A stretch of 64,000 bases of DNA. Origin: Myroides sp. 1354 (GTDB lineage Bacteria; Bacteroidota; Bacteroidia; Flavobacteriales; Flavobacteriaceae). Shown here in pieces: positions 1 through 9,192 of the stretch. Each line of letters begins with the position of its first letter. Positions within the stretch are counted from its first letter, which is position 1. Position numbers and translations under genes: made by a program. The stretch is taken from contig NZ_JACAGN010000015.1 of the NCBI RefSeq assembly GCF_030324495.1, positions 1 through 64,000 of the forward strand, in the 5' to 3' direction. The notes beneath the pieces are model-generated. The model saw only the letters and a list, made by a program, of their open reading frames with translations. It did not search any database and had not been told where the DNA came from.

Positions 1-169
1 ACCTATTTTATATTTTGTTTTGGAGTTCGATGAATCTCCACTGCGTTACGATTTTCACTGCGTTACGATTTGGTTTTGGAGTTCGATGAATATATCTCAC
101 CTATTTTATATTTTGTTTTGGAGTTCGATGAATCTCCACTGCGTTACGATTTTCACTGCGTTACGATTT
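1..169. repeat. Dispersed intergenic repeat, two tandem copies
   Basis: Positions 1-71 recur at 99-169 (98-bp period). The core reads tattttgttttggagttcga followed by a short tgaatct stretch. The same element occurs in reverse orientation near 54893-54958 and, more diverged, at 6776-6830. No gene is supported here: the reading frames that cross it encode only the repeat. Confidence 0.85.
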
Positions 170-177
170 CACCACCA

Positions 178-261
178 CACCCAACAACAATCACCCAACA
201 ACAATCACCCAACAACAATCACCCAACAACAATCACCCAACAACAATCACCCAACAACAAT
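178..261. repeat. 14-bp tandem repeat, six perfect copies
   Basis: The unit cacccaacaacaat is repeated six times without error, just beyond the 3' end of nosY. It is a candidate slipped-strand length polymorphism. No coding role is apparent. Confidence 0.9.
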
Positions 262-269
262 CAACCCTT

Positions 270-1052
270 CTAAAAATTCTTCTTCTTCCCAGTTACATAA
301 ATCAATAGAATAGGGAGGAGGGTCCATAGCAGTAAGATCACAAAAGAAATCAAACTACCAGTGCCACTGCCAAAAAACTTTTTGAATACAGCTCCTGTAT
401 ACCCGAGTAAAGCGGAGATATCGAGTTTCAATAAAATTAAAATTCGAGAGAGGTCAATGGGATTAAGAATAGTTCCTAGTAGAGCGATGTTTTCCAAGGG
501 GTAATCGCCAAAAATGAGGAGAATGCTCAAAAAAATACCATCGTAAATGACGGCTAAGAAGAGCCATAGTAAAATGGCTAAACCAAATCCCTTGATTTTA
601 TTTTCATTTCTCAAGCCGATATTATAGGCCAATGCACTAAAGATAAACGTCAGAAAAGCACCAATCCCCAAGAGTAGAATAAACTCAAAGATAATATCGG
701 ATTCAAATAATCCATAACAGATAAAGGGAATCCCTAGGCCAAGAAGTAAACTCATGGATAGAGATAAAGCAACACCTAAATATTGGCCAATAAAAATAGA
801 AGATCGCTTGATGGGTAAGGCGAGGAGTAATTCCGTAAATTCCTTGGAATCATAGTAATACATAATGCCGAAAATCGTACTGATAAGAGGAACCAATACA
901 ATAATGACATTCATTAAAGTAATAATGGCCTTACCTACGTCGTGATTTAGGAATAGCAAGACAAATCCCAAGAGAAGGTAGAAGAAGAAATAGAAATAAC
1001 TCCATCTACTACGCATCAAATCATAGCAACTGTATTTGAGAATTTTAAGCAT
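270..1052 (-). CDS. nosY: NosY-like ABC-2 permease of nitrous oxide reductase maturation
   Basis: A 260-residue inner-membrane protein with about six hydrophobic segments (first near residues 18-40, last near 235-255), matching the usual NosY layout. In known nos systems NosY and the ATPase NosF form the transporter that supports CuZ-site assembly in NosZ, probably with NosD. It starts one base after the nosF stop and is the last gene of the minus-strand nos operon. The assignment rests on topology and position after nosD and nosF, because ABC-2 permeases have few invariant residues. Confidence 0.85.
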   Translation of the reverse strand: MLKILKYSCYDLMRSRWSYFYFFFYLLLGFVLLFLNHDVGKAIITLMNVIIVLVPLISTIFGIMYYYDSKEFTELLLALPIKRSSIFIGQYLGVALSLSMSLLLGLGIPFICYGLFESDIIFEFILLLGIGAFLTFIFSALAYNIGLRNENKIKGFGLAILLWLFLAVIYDGIFLSILLIFGDYPLENIALLGTILNPIDLSRILILLKLDISALLGYTGAVFKKFFGSGTGSLISFVILLLWTLLPILLIYVTGKKKNF

Positions 1053-1053
1053 A

Positions 1054-1752
1054 TTAATCGATTAAAAGATTAGCAATAGCATGTTCGAAATTATCTTGTT
1101 TGGTGGTCAATTTGAGCTCTTCAATTGTTCCTTTAAAATAAATTTTTCCTTCTAGAATAAAGATGATTTGATCGGATATCTCTTCTACGAAACTCATAAT
1201 ATGAGAGGTAACTAAAATAGTTTTTCCCTTTTGTTTTTCTTTGATAATCAGCTCTTTCAATGTAATCATGGCTGCAGGGTCTAATCCTGTCGTGGGCTCA
1301 TCGAGAATCAAAATAGGATTGTCAAACATAAAGGTCAACAAGAGATTTACTTTTTGTTTGGTTCCTCCTGATAATTTATTGAGTTTTTTGTGTAGAAAAG
1401 GAGTTAGTTTAAAGAGATTGACTAAAGGTTGATGGTCTTTCTCTTTGTCATGTCTTAAATCCTTTATCATTTGAATAAGTTCAATAACTGTGATATTATT
1501 TGGGAAATTGGCGATTTGAGGTAAATAGTCAATGTTTTTCCGATACGCCCATTGGTTTTTTATATCTTGTCCATCAATTGTTATGGAGCCTTGATCGGGA
1601 TACACCATGGATAGAATACACTTATTCAGTGTGGTTTTTCCACTTCCATTGGGACCTAAAATAGCCAATACCCCTTGGTTAATCGTTAAGTCAACCCCTT
1701 GAAGAACTGGATTATCCGCGAATTTCTTATGTAAATTAGTTATCGTGATCAT
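1054..1752 (-). CDS. nosF: NosF, ABC transporter ATPase for NosZ maturation
   Basis: The 232-residue ATP-binding subunit has Walker A GPNGSGKT near residue 35, the signature LSGGTKQK near 130, and a Walker B plus D-loop (ILILDEPTTGLDP) near 150. The ATG at 1752 is chosen because homologous ABC sequence starts at MITITNLHKKF; a frame extending to 1782 would only lengthen the overlap with nosD. It overlaps the nosD 3' end by 17 bp and abuts nosY, so the three are translationally coupled. It should energise the NosFY transporter acting with periplasmic NosD. Confidence 0.92.
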   Translation of the reverse strand: MITITNLHKKFADNPVLQGVDLTINQGVLAILGPNGSGKTTLNKCILSMVYPDQGSITIDGQDIKNQWAYRKNIDYLPQIANFPNNITVIELIQMIKDLRHDKEKDHQPLVNLFKLTPFLHKKLNKLSGGTKQKVNLLLTFMFDNPILILDEPTTGLDPAAMITLKELIIKEKQKGKTILVTSHIMSFVEEISDQIIFILEGKIYFKGTIEELKLTTKQDNFEHAIANLLID

Positions 1753-2989
1753 GTTGAATAGGTTTGGTGAAAGGTTTGGCATCTACTAAATTATCAGGTG
1801 TGAAAACGGGGGATACTTTTTCAGAAAAATCGATGATATCGACAAATAAACTGCGTAGAAAAATAATCGACTCTGGCGTTTTATTGACGATATAGGAAAA
1901 CAGTTTAATCGGTCGATAGGGCACATCGCCAATACCATCTTTATCTAAGTCATACCCCGTATAATTACTCCAATAGTTCGAATCAAAATTGTTTTGATTG
2001 AGTTGCCCTTGGTAGAGTAAATCAAAAGAATTATGAAGAAAATTGTTGTGATTCACCTTGTTCTGATAATTGGCTCCTCTCGAGTTTAACGCCCACCCGT
2101 TGCTGATAAAATCATTGTGGGTATAGGTCACGCGATTGGATCCTTCAATATTGATAGCCGTCGTGTTGTTTTTAAAGATATTGAGACTTATTTCTGTGTC
2201 ATTGACTTCTTTTAATAAAACACCATAAGCGGCAGAGCCCCAATTATCGCTAAATAAATTGTGACTCATTTTCATGAATTTAGAGAACATGATGGCCACG
2301 CCCGCACCATTGTTGGTATAAGAACAATTGGTGACAATATCATGATTGGAAAACATAAAGTGTAAACCGTATCTCACATTGTTTTGGCTGGTATTGCGAT
2401 CAATAGTGCAATAATTTGAAAACTCCAAGTAAATACCGTCTCTTACTCGTTCCACATAGTTGTCTTTTATTTCGATATTGTTGCAGTACCACAATTGAAT
2501 GCCATTACCTGAGTTGAATTCACTTTTGGCTTTGCCATAAATCTTATTCGATAACACTTTTCCATCCTTTGACTTTTCGAGATAAATGCCGAAGAATAAA
2601 TTTTTAATGGTATTATTCTCAAGGATAAAATTTTTGCTTTCTCTCACGCGAATGGCTGCGTAGTCTTTGATGTAACTGGTTCCCACATTGATGATAGTAA
2701 AATCTTTAATTGTGACATAGTCCGATTGAATGACAAAAATTTCTCCTTTGTTCTCTCCATCAACGATGGCATTTTTACTTAATAAGGTCAATGGTTTAGC
2801 AATGAGGATATCCGTTTCTTTATACGTTCCTGCTTCTACGAGAATAAGATCATAATCTTCCGCGATTGCAATCGCCTTTTTTATGGTGTTTACCGTTCCT
2901 TTTGGATGAACAGTAATGGTTTTAGCCGTTGTTTCCCATCCTTGTACAAGTAAAACGATAATACATAAAATTTTAAGTGCTTTTTTCAT
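1736..2989 (-). CDS. nosD: NosD, periplasmic beta-helix copper-maturation protein
   Basis: The 417-residue secreted protein starts with a signal peptide (MKKALKILCIIVLLVQG, then Ala-Lys) followed by repeated right-handed beta-helix (PbH1/CASH) units with recurrent N-x-I and G-I-x-L steps. NosD is required for copper-site biogenesis of NosZ. The ATG at 2989 gives a clean signal peptide; the frame is open to 3070 but the extra residues would mask it. It lies between nosL and nosF with no room for a separate promoter. Confidence 0.92.
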   Translation of the reverse strand: MKKALKILCIIVLLVQGWETTAKTITVHPKGTVNTIKKAIAIAEDYDLILVEAGTYKETDILIAKPLTLLSKNAIVDGENKGEIFVIQSDYVTIKDFTIINVGTSYIKDYAAIRVRESKNFILENNTIKNLFFGIYLEKSKDGKVLSNKIYGKAKSEFNSGNGIQLWYCNNIEIKDNYVERVRDGIYLEFSNYCTIDRNTSQNNVRYGLHFMFSNHDIVTNCSYTNNGAGVAIMFSKFMKMSHNLFSDNWGSAAYGVLLKEVNDTEISLNIFKNNTTAINIEGSNRVTYTHNDFISNGWALNSRGANYQNKVNHNNFLHNSFDLLYQGQLNQNNFDSNYWSNYTGYDLDKDGIGDVPYRPIKLFSYIVNKTPESIIFLRSLFVDIIDFSEKVSPVFTPDNLVDAKPFTKPIQHDHDN

Positions 2990-3020
2990 AGCGGTAAAGG
3001 AGTTAGCAGGCTTGTATGAG

Positions 3021-3458
3021 TTAATGTTGAGACATTTGTTGACGAAGGGTAGTGAAGGTATAGTGATCACCTGTGTATTCGTCTAGTAATTTTTGTGCTT
3101 GTACTTCGGTTTTTGTAGCAGATAGAAAGGCTCCCATGGGACTGGGAATATGCTTGGAAATAATAAAATGGGCTTCTTCTGCGGGAATTAAAACACCGGG
3201 GTTGAGTAAATCGGCTACCAAAAGATGCTGATAGACAGTAAGTGGTTGATTTTGTTGGTCAATATAATGCAACATACATTCTATTGCATCAAATTTGTAA
3301 TTTTTGCCTTTGGTGGTAACCAATTGAGCGGCGTGTTTATTATCTACAATTCCCATTTTGCAAAAGTCGCAATCATCCGTACCATATTCAATGGGTTGAA
3401 TTTTGACTGTACAAGAGGTAAATAGAACAAATAGAAGAAGAAAAGTAAGTGGTTTCAT
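3021..3458 (-). CDS. nosL: NosL, copper-delivering lipoprotein
   Basis: The 145-residue protein has a lipobox (VLFTSC, cysteine near 16) and the NosL copper-binding signature CDFCKMGI near residues 30-37. NosL donates Cu(I) to apo-NosZ in the periplasm. Its start overlaps the end of the upstream membrane-protein gene by four bases (ATGA type), showing operon structure. Length is typical for the family. Confidence 0.93.
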   Translation of the reverse strand: MKPLTFLLLFVLFTSCTVKIQPIEYGTDDCDFCKMGIVDNKHAAQLVTTKGKNYKFDAIECMLHYIDQQNQPLTVYQHLLVADLLNPGVLIPAEEAHFIISKHIPSPMGAFLSATKTEVQAQKLLDEYTGDHYTFTTLRQQMSQH

Positions 3459-4069
3459 CGTTGTTTTTTTTGAGATTTAGTTCCTAAAATAAAAGCAATA
3501 AAGGTTAGTGTTAGTCCTAAGGCCATCAGGTAAGCACCAAGATGAGGATAAGAGTAAGCATCGAAGTTTAGTATTTTGCGATGACCAAATAGAGGTGGTT
3601 CATAGGTTAGCGGATTGCCATTGGCATCGACCATTTTCATGATGGCATGAGGATCGAGGTCACTGCCATAATCGATGAGCCATAGATTAAAATCATACAT
3701 ACCAGCAATTCCTAAAAGTGCCATGACAATGAGCCAAACTAAAAAGAAAGCAGGTTTTACTTTATTGAAATAACCTCCGATACCTAAGGCGATACCCAGA
3801 ATAGCCATAGAAGCCACTACAATGGGGAAAACGGTAAATTCCCACATTTGTTCTGGTTTGGGAATCGTTTTCATTCCAATATAATGGTTCAGACCATCGA
3901 TATTTTGTAGATCGAATTCACCTACGCCCTTAATCCCATCAATATAAATATTCATTCCCAAGGGAATTGGATATTGAGGAGCTCCAAGTTCAATATTCCA
4001 TAGCGGAAAATAGAATAAAGATAGAAGTAAACCAGCCCCCACTATCATTAAAATAGAGGATTTTTTCAT
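3455..4069 (-). CDS. nos-cluster membrane protein of unknown function
   Basis: A 204-residue protein with an N-terminal hydrophobic segment (residues 5-25), a polar domain with Trp and Tyr, then three further membrane spans (about 82-102, 107-125, 177-195). Its fixed place between nosZ and nosL suggests a role in nitrous oxide respiration, perhaps the membrane protein commonly found in clade II nos clusters. The specific function is not known from sequence. It overlaps nosL by four bases. Confidence 0.8.
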   Translation of the reverse strand: MKKSSILMIVGAGLLLSLFYFPLWNIELGAPQYPIPLGMNIYIDGIKGVGEFDLQNIDGLNHYIGMKTIPKPEQMWEFTVFPIVVASMAILGIALGIGGYFNKVKPAFFLVWLIVMALLGIAGMYDFNLWLIDYGSDLDPHAIMKMVDANGNPLTYEPPLFGHRKILNFDAYSYPHLGAYLMALGLTLTFIAFILGTKSQKKQR

Positions 4070-4147
4070 GTTGTTGCTGTTTAAAAGGACAGGGAAACAC
4101 CCTGTCCTTTTGTGAATTAAGATTAAAAAGTGACTTTGTATAACTTG

Positions 4148-6106
4148 CTATTCATCATCTAAAGACCAAGAGAGTGGAAGTGTTGAATCAGCCGGAGATA
4201 CGCGAACATATCCCTGCATTTCTTGGTGTAGAGCCGAACAGAAATCGGTACAATAGAATGGCCAAACGCCCACTTGTTTCGGTTCCCAAACGAAGGTTTC
4301 AGTTTTACCTGGAGTTACTAATAACTCTGTTGTATTGGCTCCAAGCATGCTGATTCCATGAGGTACGTCGAAATCTTGTTCGAGGTTGGTCACGTGGAAA
4401 TACACTTTATCACCTACTTTGATACCTTCAATATTATCCGGAGTAAAGTGACTGCGAATCATCGTCATATAGATGTGAACTTCTTTTCCGTTTCGCGTTA
4501 CTTTAGTTTCACCTGGTGACTTAGCAGCATACGGGTGTTTGTTTTCATCTAGTTTGTAAATTTGTCTCGCTTTATCTTTGATTTTGTCCGCTTTGATTGC
4601 CGCAGCATAATGGGGTTCTCCAATGGTTGGAAAATCGAGTAATAATTCCATTTTATCTCCCGAAATATCGTAAAGTTGAGCCGAATGGTTTAAATCTGGA
4701 CCCACAGGTAAATAGCGGTCTTTGGTAATCTTATTCATCGCTACCAAGTATTTTCCGTCTGGTTTTCTCGAGTTACCTCCAGGAATCATTAAGTGACCCA
4801 CGGAATAATACGTCGGTTTGCGGTCAATAATCTCCCAAGTACCCAATTTCCATTTTACTACTTCCGAAGAAATAAAGAAGGTCGTATAGGCATTTCCCTG
4901 ACCATCAAACTCTGTGTGTAAAGGACCTAATCCTGGTTGTTCTACTACACCAGCTAATACATCCTCAAATTTTAAAATCGGTAAGCCATAAGCTTCTCCA
5001 TCAAATTTTTTCTTTTCAATGGCCTCTAACATTTTAGTGAAAGAATGCACCGTTAAGTTGGCAGAAAGTTTTCCATTTCCAATGATGTATTCTCCTGAAG
5101 GATCCACATCACATCCATGAGGTGATTTTGGAGTTGGCAATAAATACACCAAATCAGGAAATTCACTCGCATCGAGAATTAATACTTCTTCTTTCATCGT
5201 GTGCGTTGCCGTATGGGTAGCATTGTCAAATTTATTATGCGCATATTTTACAGGCATTTTTTTCCCTTTTCCCGCTTTGATGTATTCCTCTGCTTTTTTC
5301 CAGTTGACAGCTGCAATGAAATCTTTGTCATTTTGAGAGGCATTCACCTCTAGTAAGCTATGTGCTTCTTCTGTATTATAGGTAGTAAAGAAGAACCATC
5401 CATGTGATTTTCCACGACCTGGGTGAGATAAATCGTAATTAAATCCAGGCATTTGAATTTGGAAAGACAAATCCATCTCCCCTGATTTTTGATCTACTTT
5501 AATGAAGGATAGGGTTCCTTTAAAATTCCCTTTGTATTCTTTTATCGATATATCACGTTGAGGAATAGGCACTGAAAAACGAGTTCCAGCTACTACATAT
5601 TCGGTGTTTTCTGTTACGAAAGAAGAACTGTGATTTCCTGCACTATTCGGAATTTCAATAATTTCGGCTGTACTGAAATCTTCTAAGTCAATACGCGCAA
5701 TACGCGGTGTATTATTTCCGTTGATGAAAATCCAACGTCCATCTAATTCTCCATTGGTTTGGGAAATATCAGGGTGGTGGGAGTCATCCCAAGGAATAAA
5801 TCCATGAGAGGTCATTAACATAGGCTTCGTTTCTTCACTATAACCATAGCCTTTTTCAGGATCTTGAGAGAATACGGGGATTACCTTGAATAAACGACCC
5901 GAAGGTAATCCATAAACCGATAACTGGCCACTAAATCCCCCCGAAAAGAAGCCGTAGTATTCGTCGTATTCTCCTGGTGCTACATAAACTTTCTCTGCAG
6001 CATTAGAAGAGAGTGCACCTTTGTTACTTTGCTTAGATTTGTTGCAACTGACAAAAGAGAGAGCAACGAAGCAACTGAGTGCGGTTAGATTGATATATTT
6101 TTTCAT
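4148..6106 (-). CDS. nosZ: NosZ, nitrous oxide reductase, clade II (Sec/lipoprotein type)
   Basis: This is the catalytic enzyme reducing N2O to N2. The N-terminus carries a Sec-type lipobox (LSFVSC), not a Tat motif, which marks the clade II form. An N-terminal beta-propeller carries histidines for CuZ (for example DDSHH near 108). The C-terminal cupredoxin domain has the CuA motif C619-x3-C623-x3-H627-x2-M630. At 652 residues it is normal length. It is followed by a 78-bp gap and then the rest of the maturation operon; the cytochrome c gene lies directly upstream and may deliver electrons. Confidence 0.97.
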   Translation of the reverse strand: MKKYINLTALSCFVALSFVSCNKSKQSNKGALSSNAAEKVYVAPGEYDEYYGFFSGGFSGQLSVYGLPSGRLFKVIPVFSQDPEKGYGYSEETKPMLMTSHGFIPWDDSHHPDISQTNGELDGRWIFINGNNTPRIARIDLEDFSTAEIIEIPNSAGNHSSSFVTENTEYVVAGTRFSVPIPQRDISIKEYKGNFKGTLSFIKVDQKSGEMDLSFQIQMPGFNYDLSHPGRGKSHGWFFFTTYNTEEAHSLLEVNASQNDKDFIAAVNWKKAEEYIKAGKGKKMPVKYAHNKFDNATHTATHTMKEEVLILDASEFPDLVYLLPTPKSPHGCDVDPSGEYIIGNGKLSANLTVHSFTKMLEAIEKKKFDGEAYGLPILKFEDVLAGVVEQPGLGPLHTEFDGQGNAYTTFFISSEVVKWKLGTWEIIDRKPTYYSVGHLMIPGGNSRKPDGKYLVAMNKITKDRYLPVGPDLNHSAQLYDISGDKMELLLDFPTIGEPHYAAAIKADKIKDKARQIYKLDENKHPYAAKSPGETKVTRNGKEVHIYMTMIRSHFTPDNIEGIKVGDKVYFHVTNLEQDFDVPHGISMLGANTTELLVTPGKTETFVWEPKQVGVWPFYCTDFCSALHQEMQGYVRVSPADSTLPLSWSLDDE

Positions 6107-6124
6107 ACTGTGTTGTAATTAGGG

Positions 6125-6646
6125 TTATAGTGTTCTAAAGTATTCGAGTACTGCACGAGCCTCTTCTTCTGTTAAGTTCTGATTAGCCATCGGTGCACCG
6201 TTGAATTCTTTGATTAAATCTTGAGCTAATGGATCATTTTCAATCATGTTCTCAGGGTTTAAAATCATATTCATCACCCATTCTGGTGTGCGTCTCTCTA
6301 AGATGCCTTTGGGTGCTGGCCCAATAAACTTCTTGTCTGTTTTGTGACAAGCGGTACACATGTTTTTAAATACCTCTTGTCCCTTGGCAGCCATCGCTTG
6401 GTCAATATCCCCTAATAGTAAAGTTTTGATCGGACCTTTTCCTTTGTTTACTAAATCAATGCGTTCAGAAGCAGGTACATCCGCAGCTGGGGTGGCTGTA
6501 CTGGAAGGAGTGGAAGAGGTAGTTTCTACTTTTCTTTCATTCGTGATTACACTTTCTTCAGACACGGGTTTTGCTGATTTATCACCACAAGATACGAGTG
6601 TTAAACAGCCTGATAATAGCATTAATGATAGCGCTTTTGATTTCAT
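6125..6646 (-). CDS. Mono-haem cytochrome c lipoprotein, likely NosZ electron donor
   Basis: The 173-residue protein has a lipobox (LTLVSC), a low-complexity Ser/Thr/Ala/Pro linker (about 40-60), and one class I cytochrome c domain with CTACH near residue 97 and a probable axial methionine in GAPM near 152. It is the first gene of the nos operon, 18 bp before nosZ, so a role in feeding electrons to CuA is likely (inference). A Crp/Fnr-type palindrome sits about 60 bp upstream of its start. Confidence 0.88.
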   Translation of the reverse strand: MKSKALSLMLLSGCLTLVSCGDKSAKPVSEESVITNERKVETTSSTPSSTATPAADVPASERIDLVNKGKGPIKTLLLGDIDQAMAAKGQEVFKNMCTACHKTDKKFIGPAPKGILERRTPEWVMNMILNPENMIENDPLAQDLIKEFNGAPMANQNLTEEEARAVLEYFRTL

Positions 6647-6707
6647 ATTGATATAGTTTAGATATTATTTTTACTCAAAGTTACCGCCTTCCAAGGCCTG
6701 CTTTTTA

Positions 6708-6719
6708 TGATTCAAATCA
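6708..6719. promoter_or_regulatory. Crp/Fnr-family palindrome in the nos / oxidase divergent region
   Basis: TGAT-tcaa-ATCA is a symmetric match to the Fnr/Crp-family half-site spacing, within the wider context ttatgattcaaatcacaa. It lies 62 bp upstream of the cytochrome c/nosZ operon, a plausible place for anaerobic or NO-responsive control. The regulator gene is not in this window. Confidence 0.5.
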
Positions 6720-6757
6720 CAAAGGAGAAAATAAAGGATGAATTTGTCTTTTTTAAA

Positions 6758-6865
6758 GAGAGAAGAGAGAGGAAATCGTAGCATCGCGGAGATTCATCGA
6801 ATACCAAAATAAAATGTAAACCTAATGAGATAAAGAGGAAAGGGATCTCACCTCTCTCTTCTCTC
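6758..6865. repeat. Dispersed repeat copy flanked by a 15-bp perfect inverted repeat
   Basis: gagagaagagagagg at 6758-6772 is exactly complementary to 6851-6865. Between the arms lies a diverged reverse-orientation copy of the family seen at 1-169 (attcatcgaat, aataaaatg). The stretch 6647-7052 otherwise holds the Fnr-type site and presumably the divergent promoters; no gene is seen in it. Confidence 0.65.
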
Positions 6866-7052
6866 CAATCACCAATCTGGTCTATTCCTTTTTATACAAT
6901 CTGCACCATACCGATAGTACAGGGGAGCTTTACCTTTGACTGTAAATAAGAAGAAGAGTAACCTAATAATGCGGTATAATTCTGTGTACATGATTTAGAG
7001 GTTCACTTCTTGTCTTTCTTGTCTTTGAAATAAACTGTAATACATACTTAGA

Positions 7053-9185
7053 ATGAAAACTGTCTTTTTACTGTCTTGTTTTTTTCCATTTCGTTGGTTG
7101 TCTTTTTTGCCAATGATAGCGGTTGAAACACAAACGATGGAACCTTTCACTTTTGCGTTTAATTGGAGTAATGCGGGAGTTTTATTGCTTTTGATACTAG
7201 GACTATTGATGGTGGTAGCCTGTGGGTTTTTATATGTAGAAGCGAAAACCTTATTTCACACCTACCAGCAAAGGAAACCTCAATTATATGGGGAAGAAAA
7301 TCAGCGCCTCAGTCATTTAAAACCACAGCAAATAAAGCAATTTTTACGTCTATGGCAATCGAAAAAACGAACGTTATTGTTGGTTTTGTTTTGTTGTTTT
7401 CAATCACCTGTTGGGGCACAAACCTCTATGAAACTTGAAGATCGCCCTTTGTTGCAGGAACCGGGTATTTTAATTACGATTGGTCTGCTGATGATTCCCA
7501 TTTTCTTAGGAATAGGGATGATGGTGGTACAAGTACGTCACCTTATCAAGAGCCAACGCAAAAAAATAGCAAAGCAGGATATAGATGATTTAGTGCATTA
7601 TTTTGAGCATTTATCCGAAGAAGATTTAGAAGTTTTTATGCAGCGCAAAGAGGCGTTGGATTATACTTTCTCTAAAGGGGAACTCTCAGGGAATGAACAA
7701 CCAGAAGACAAAAGAGGATTACTTTATATTCGAGAAGAAGAGGGGTTACCCGTGGTAGCAACAAAGAAGAAAAATCCTATGCATACAACTATTGATCCTC
7801 AATTGACGCGTATCGTGCTTTGGTTTTTGGGAACGGCTGCTTTTTGGTTACTCATCGGAACGACTATAGGAGAATATTTGGGAATTAAATTTGTTGCTCC
7901 GGATATTGATCACAGTAGTTGGTTGAGTTTTGGTCGTTTGCGTCCCGTACATACCAATGCTGTGTTTTGGGGATGGTCTTCGTTGGGGATGATTGGTTTG
8001 GGGTATTTTATTGTTCCACGAGTTAGCAATACGACGCTAGCTAATTATACCTGGGCTTGGTATTCGCTTATTTTGATTAATGCCTCTGTGCTGATAGGGT
8101 CCATTAGTTTGATGGCTGGTATAAATAATGGAGGAGGGGAGTATAGAGAGTATATTTGGCCTATTATGTTGCTTTTTGCCTTGGGGTTGGGCTTTACGTT
8201 AATGAACTATCTTAAGACAATTGCACAGCGCAAAACGCAAGAGATTTACATTTCCAATTGGTATATTGTGGCAGCTGTTATTTTTATTACTGTAGTTGCT
8301 GTGGTTGGTTATTTGCCTTTTTGGCAAGATGGTTTAGGAGAAACCATTGTTCAAGGCTATTATATGCATCAAGCAGTAGGGATGTGGTTTATGTTATTTA
8401 CTTTGGGAATTGTCTATTATTTTGTACCTCAACAACTCAATAAACCCATTTACTCGTATAGCTTGGGTATTCTTGCCTTTTGGACGCAGATTTTGTTTTA
8501 TACCCTAATCGGGACGCATCACTTTGTTTTTAGCGCCATCCCATGGTGGTTGCAAACGGTGGCTATTGTGGCCAGTGTGGGTATGGTGATTCCCGTAGTA
8601 GCAGGAACGACTAATTTTATGATGACTTTTAAAGGGGCTTGGCATAAGGTAAAGGATAGCTATACCCTTCCTTTCTTTGTTGTGGGAATCATCTTTTACT
8701 TTACGGGATCTCTACAAGGAACAGCAGAGTCTTTTCGCTTTACGAATCTCCTTTGGCATTTTACTGACTTTACGGTAGCACATTCACATTTAACAATGTA
8801 TGGAATTATTGCCTTTTTACTTTGGGGGGGAATTTATGCACTTGTACCTCAATTAACAGGAAAAGAAGCGCCTCAAATTACAATAGGTGCTCATTTTTGG
8901 TTGGCTTTGATCGGCTTGTTGTTTTATTCCATTCCGTTGATGTATGGAGGAACCTTGCGCGGTATGCTCTGGATGGGAGAGGCTCCTTTTATTGAGAGTG
9001 TAAAACTCATGATGCCCTATTGGTTATGGCGCGCTATAGGAGGAACCCTGATGTGGGTGTCTCATTTGTTCTTTGCTTTTAATTTCTATCGCATGACAAA
9101 GACGGAACAACTAAAAGATGTAGCACTTGTGGCTGCGGCATTTGAGCAATTACAACAGCAAATCAAGTCGAATACAAATTCTTAA
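7053..9185 (+). CDS. Divergent cbb3-like (C-family) haem-copper oxidase catalytic subunit with N-terminal extension
   Basis: A 710-residue membrane protein. The oxidase core starts near residue 245 and has the expected ligands: H300 (RPVHTNAV, low-spin haem), H439 (YYMHQAVG, CuB), H489-H490 (GTHH, CuB), and H577/H579 (VAHSHL, haems). Y483, six residues before the HH pair, matches the C-family cross-linked tyrosine, and the glutamate signature of cNOR is absent, so oxygen reduction is favoured over NO reduction. The first 240 residues are unusual: two membrane spans (about 38-61 and 139-161), a signal-like stretch near 106-122, and a charged linker. It is next to nos and starts the downstream oxidase operon. 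Confidence 0.85.
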   Translation: MKTVFLLSCFFPFRWLSFLPMIAVETQTMEPFTFAFNWSNAGVLLLLILGLLMVVACGFLYVEAKTLFHTYQQRKPQLYGEENQRLSHLKPQQIKQFLRLWQSKKRTLLLVLFCCFQSPVGAQTSMKLEDRPLLQEPGILITIGLLMIPIFLGIGMMVVQVRHLIKSQRKKIAKQDIDDLVHYFEHLSEEDLEVFMQRKEALDYTFSKGELSGNEQPEDKRGLLYIREEEGLPVVATKKKNPMHTTIDPQLTRIVLWFLGTAAFWLLIGTTIGEYLGIKFVAPDIDHSSWLSFGRLRPVHTNAVFWGWSSLGMIGLGYFIVPRVSNTTLANYTWAWYSLILINASVLIGSISLMAGINNGGGEYREYIWPIMLLFALGLGFTLMNYLKTIAQRKTQEIYISNWYIVAAVIFITVVAVVGYLPFWQDGLGETIVQGYYMHQAVGMWFMLFTLGIVYYFVPQQLNKPIYSYSLGILAFWTQILFYTLIGTHHFVFSAIPWWLQTVAIVASVGMVIPVVAGTTNFMMTFKGAWHKVKDSYTLPFFVVGIIFYFTGSLQGTAESFRFTNLLWHFTDFTVAHSHLTMYGIIAFLLWGGIYALVPQLTGKEAPQITIGAHFWLALIGLLFYSIPLMYGGTLRGMLWMGEAPFIESVKLMMPYWLWRAIGGTLMWVSHLFFAFNFYRMTKTEQLKDVALVAAAFEQLQQQIKSNTNS

Positions 9186-9192
9186 TTTTTCA

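Noticed and set aside
20..313. Plus-strand frames at the left edge
   Set aside because: They translate the 98-bp and 14-bp repeats.
7053..9185. Assignment as cytochrome c-dependent nitric oxide reductase (NorB)
   Set aside because: The cNOR glutamate motif is absent and the C-family cross-link tyrosine (Y483) is present, so an oxygen reductase is more likely.
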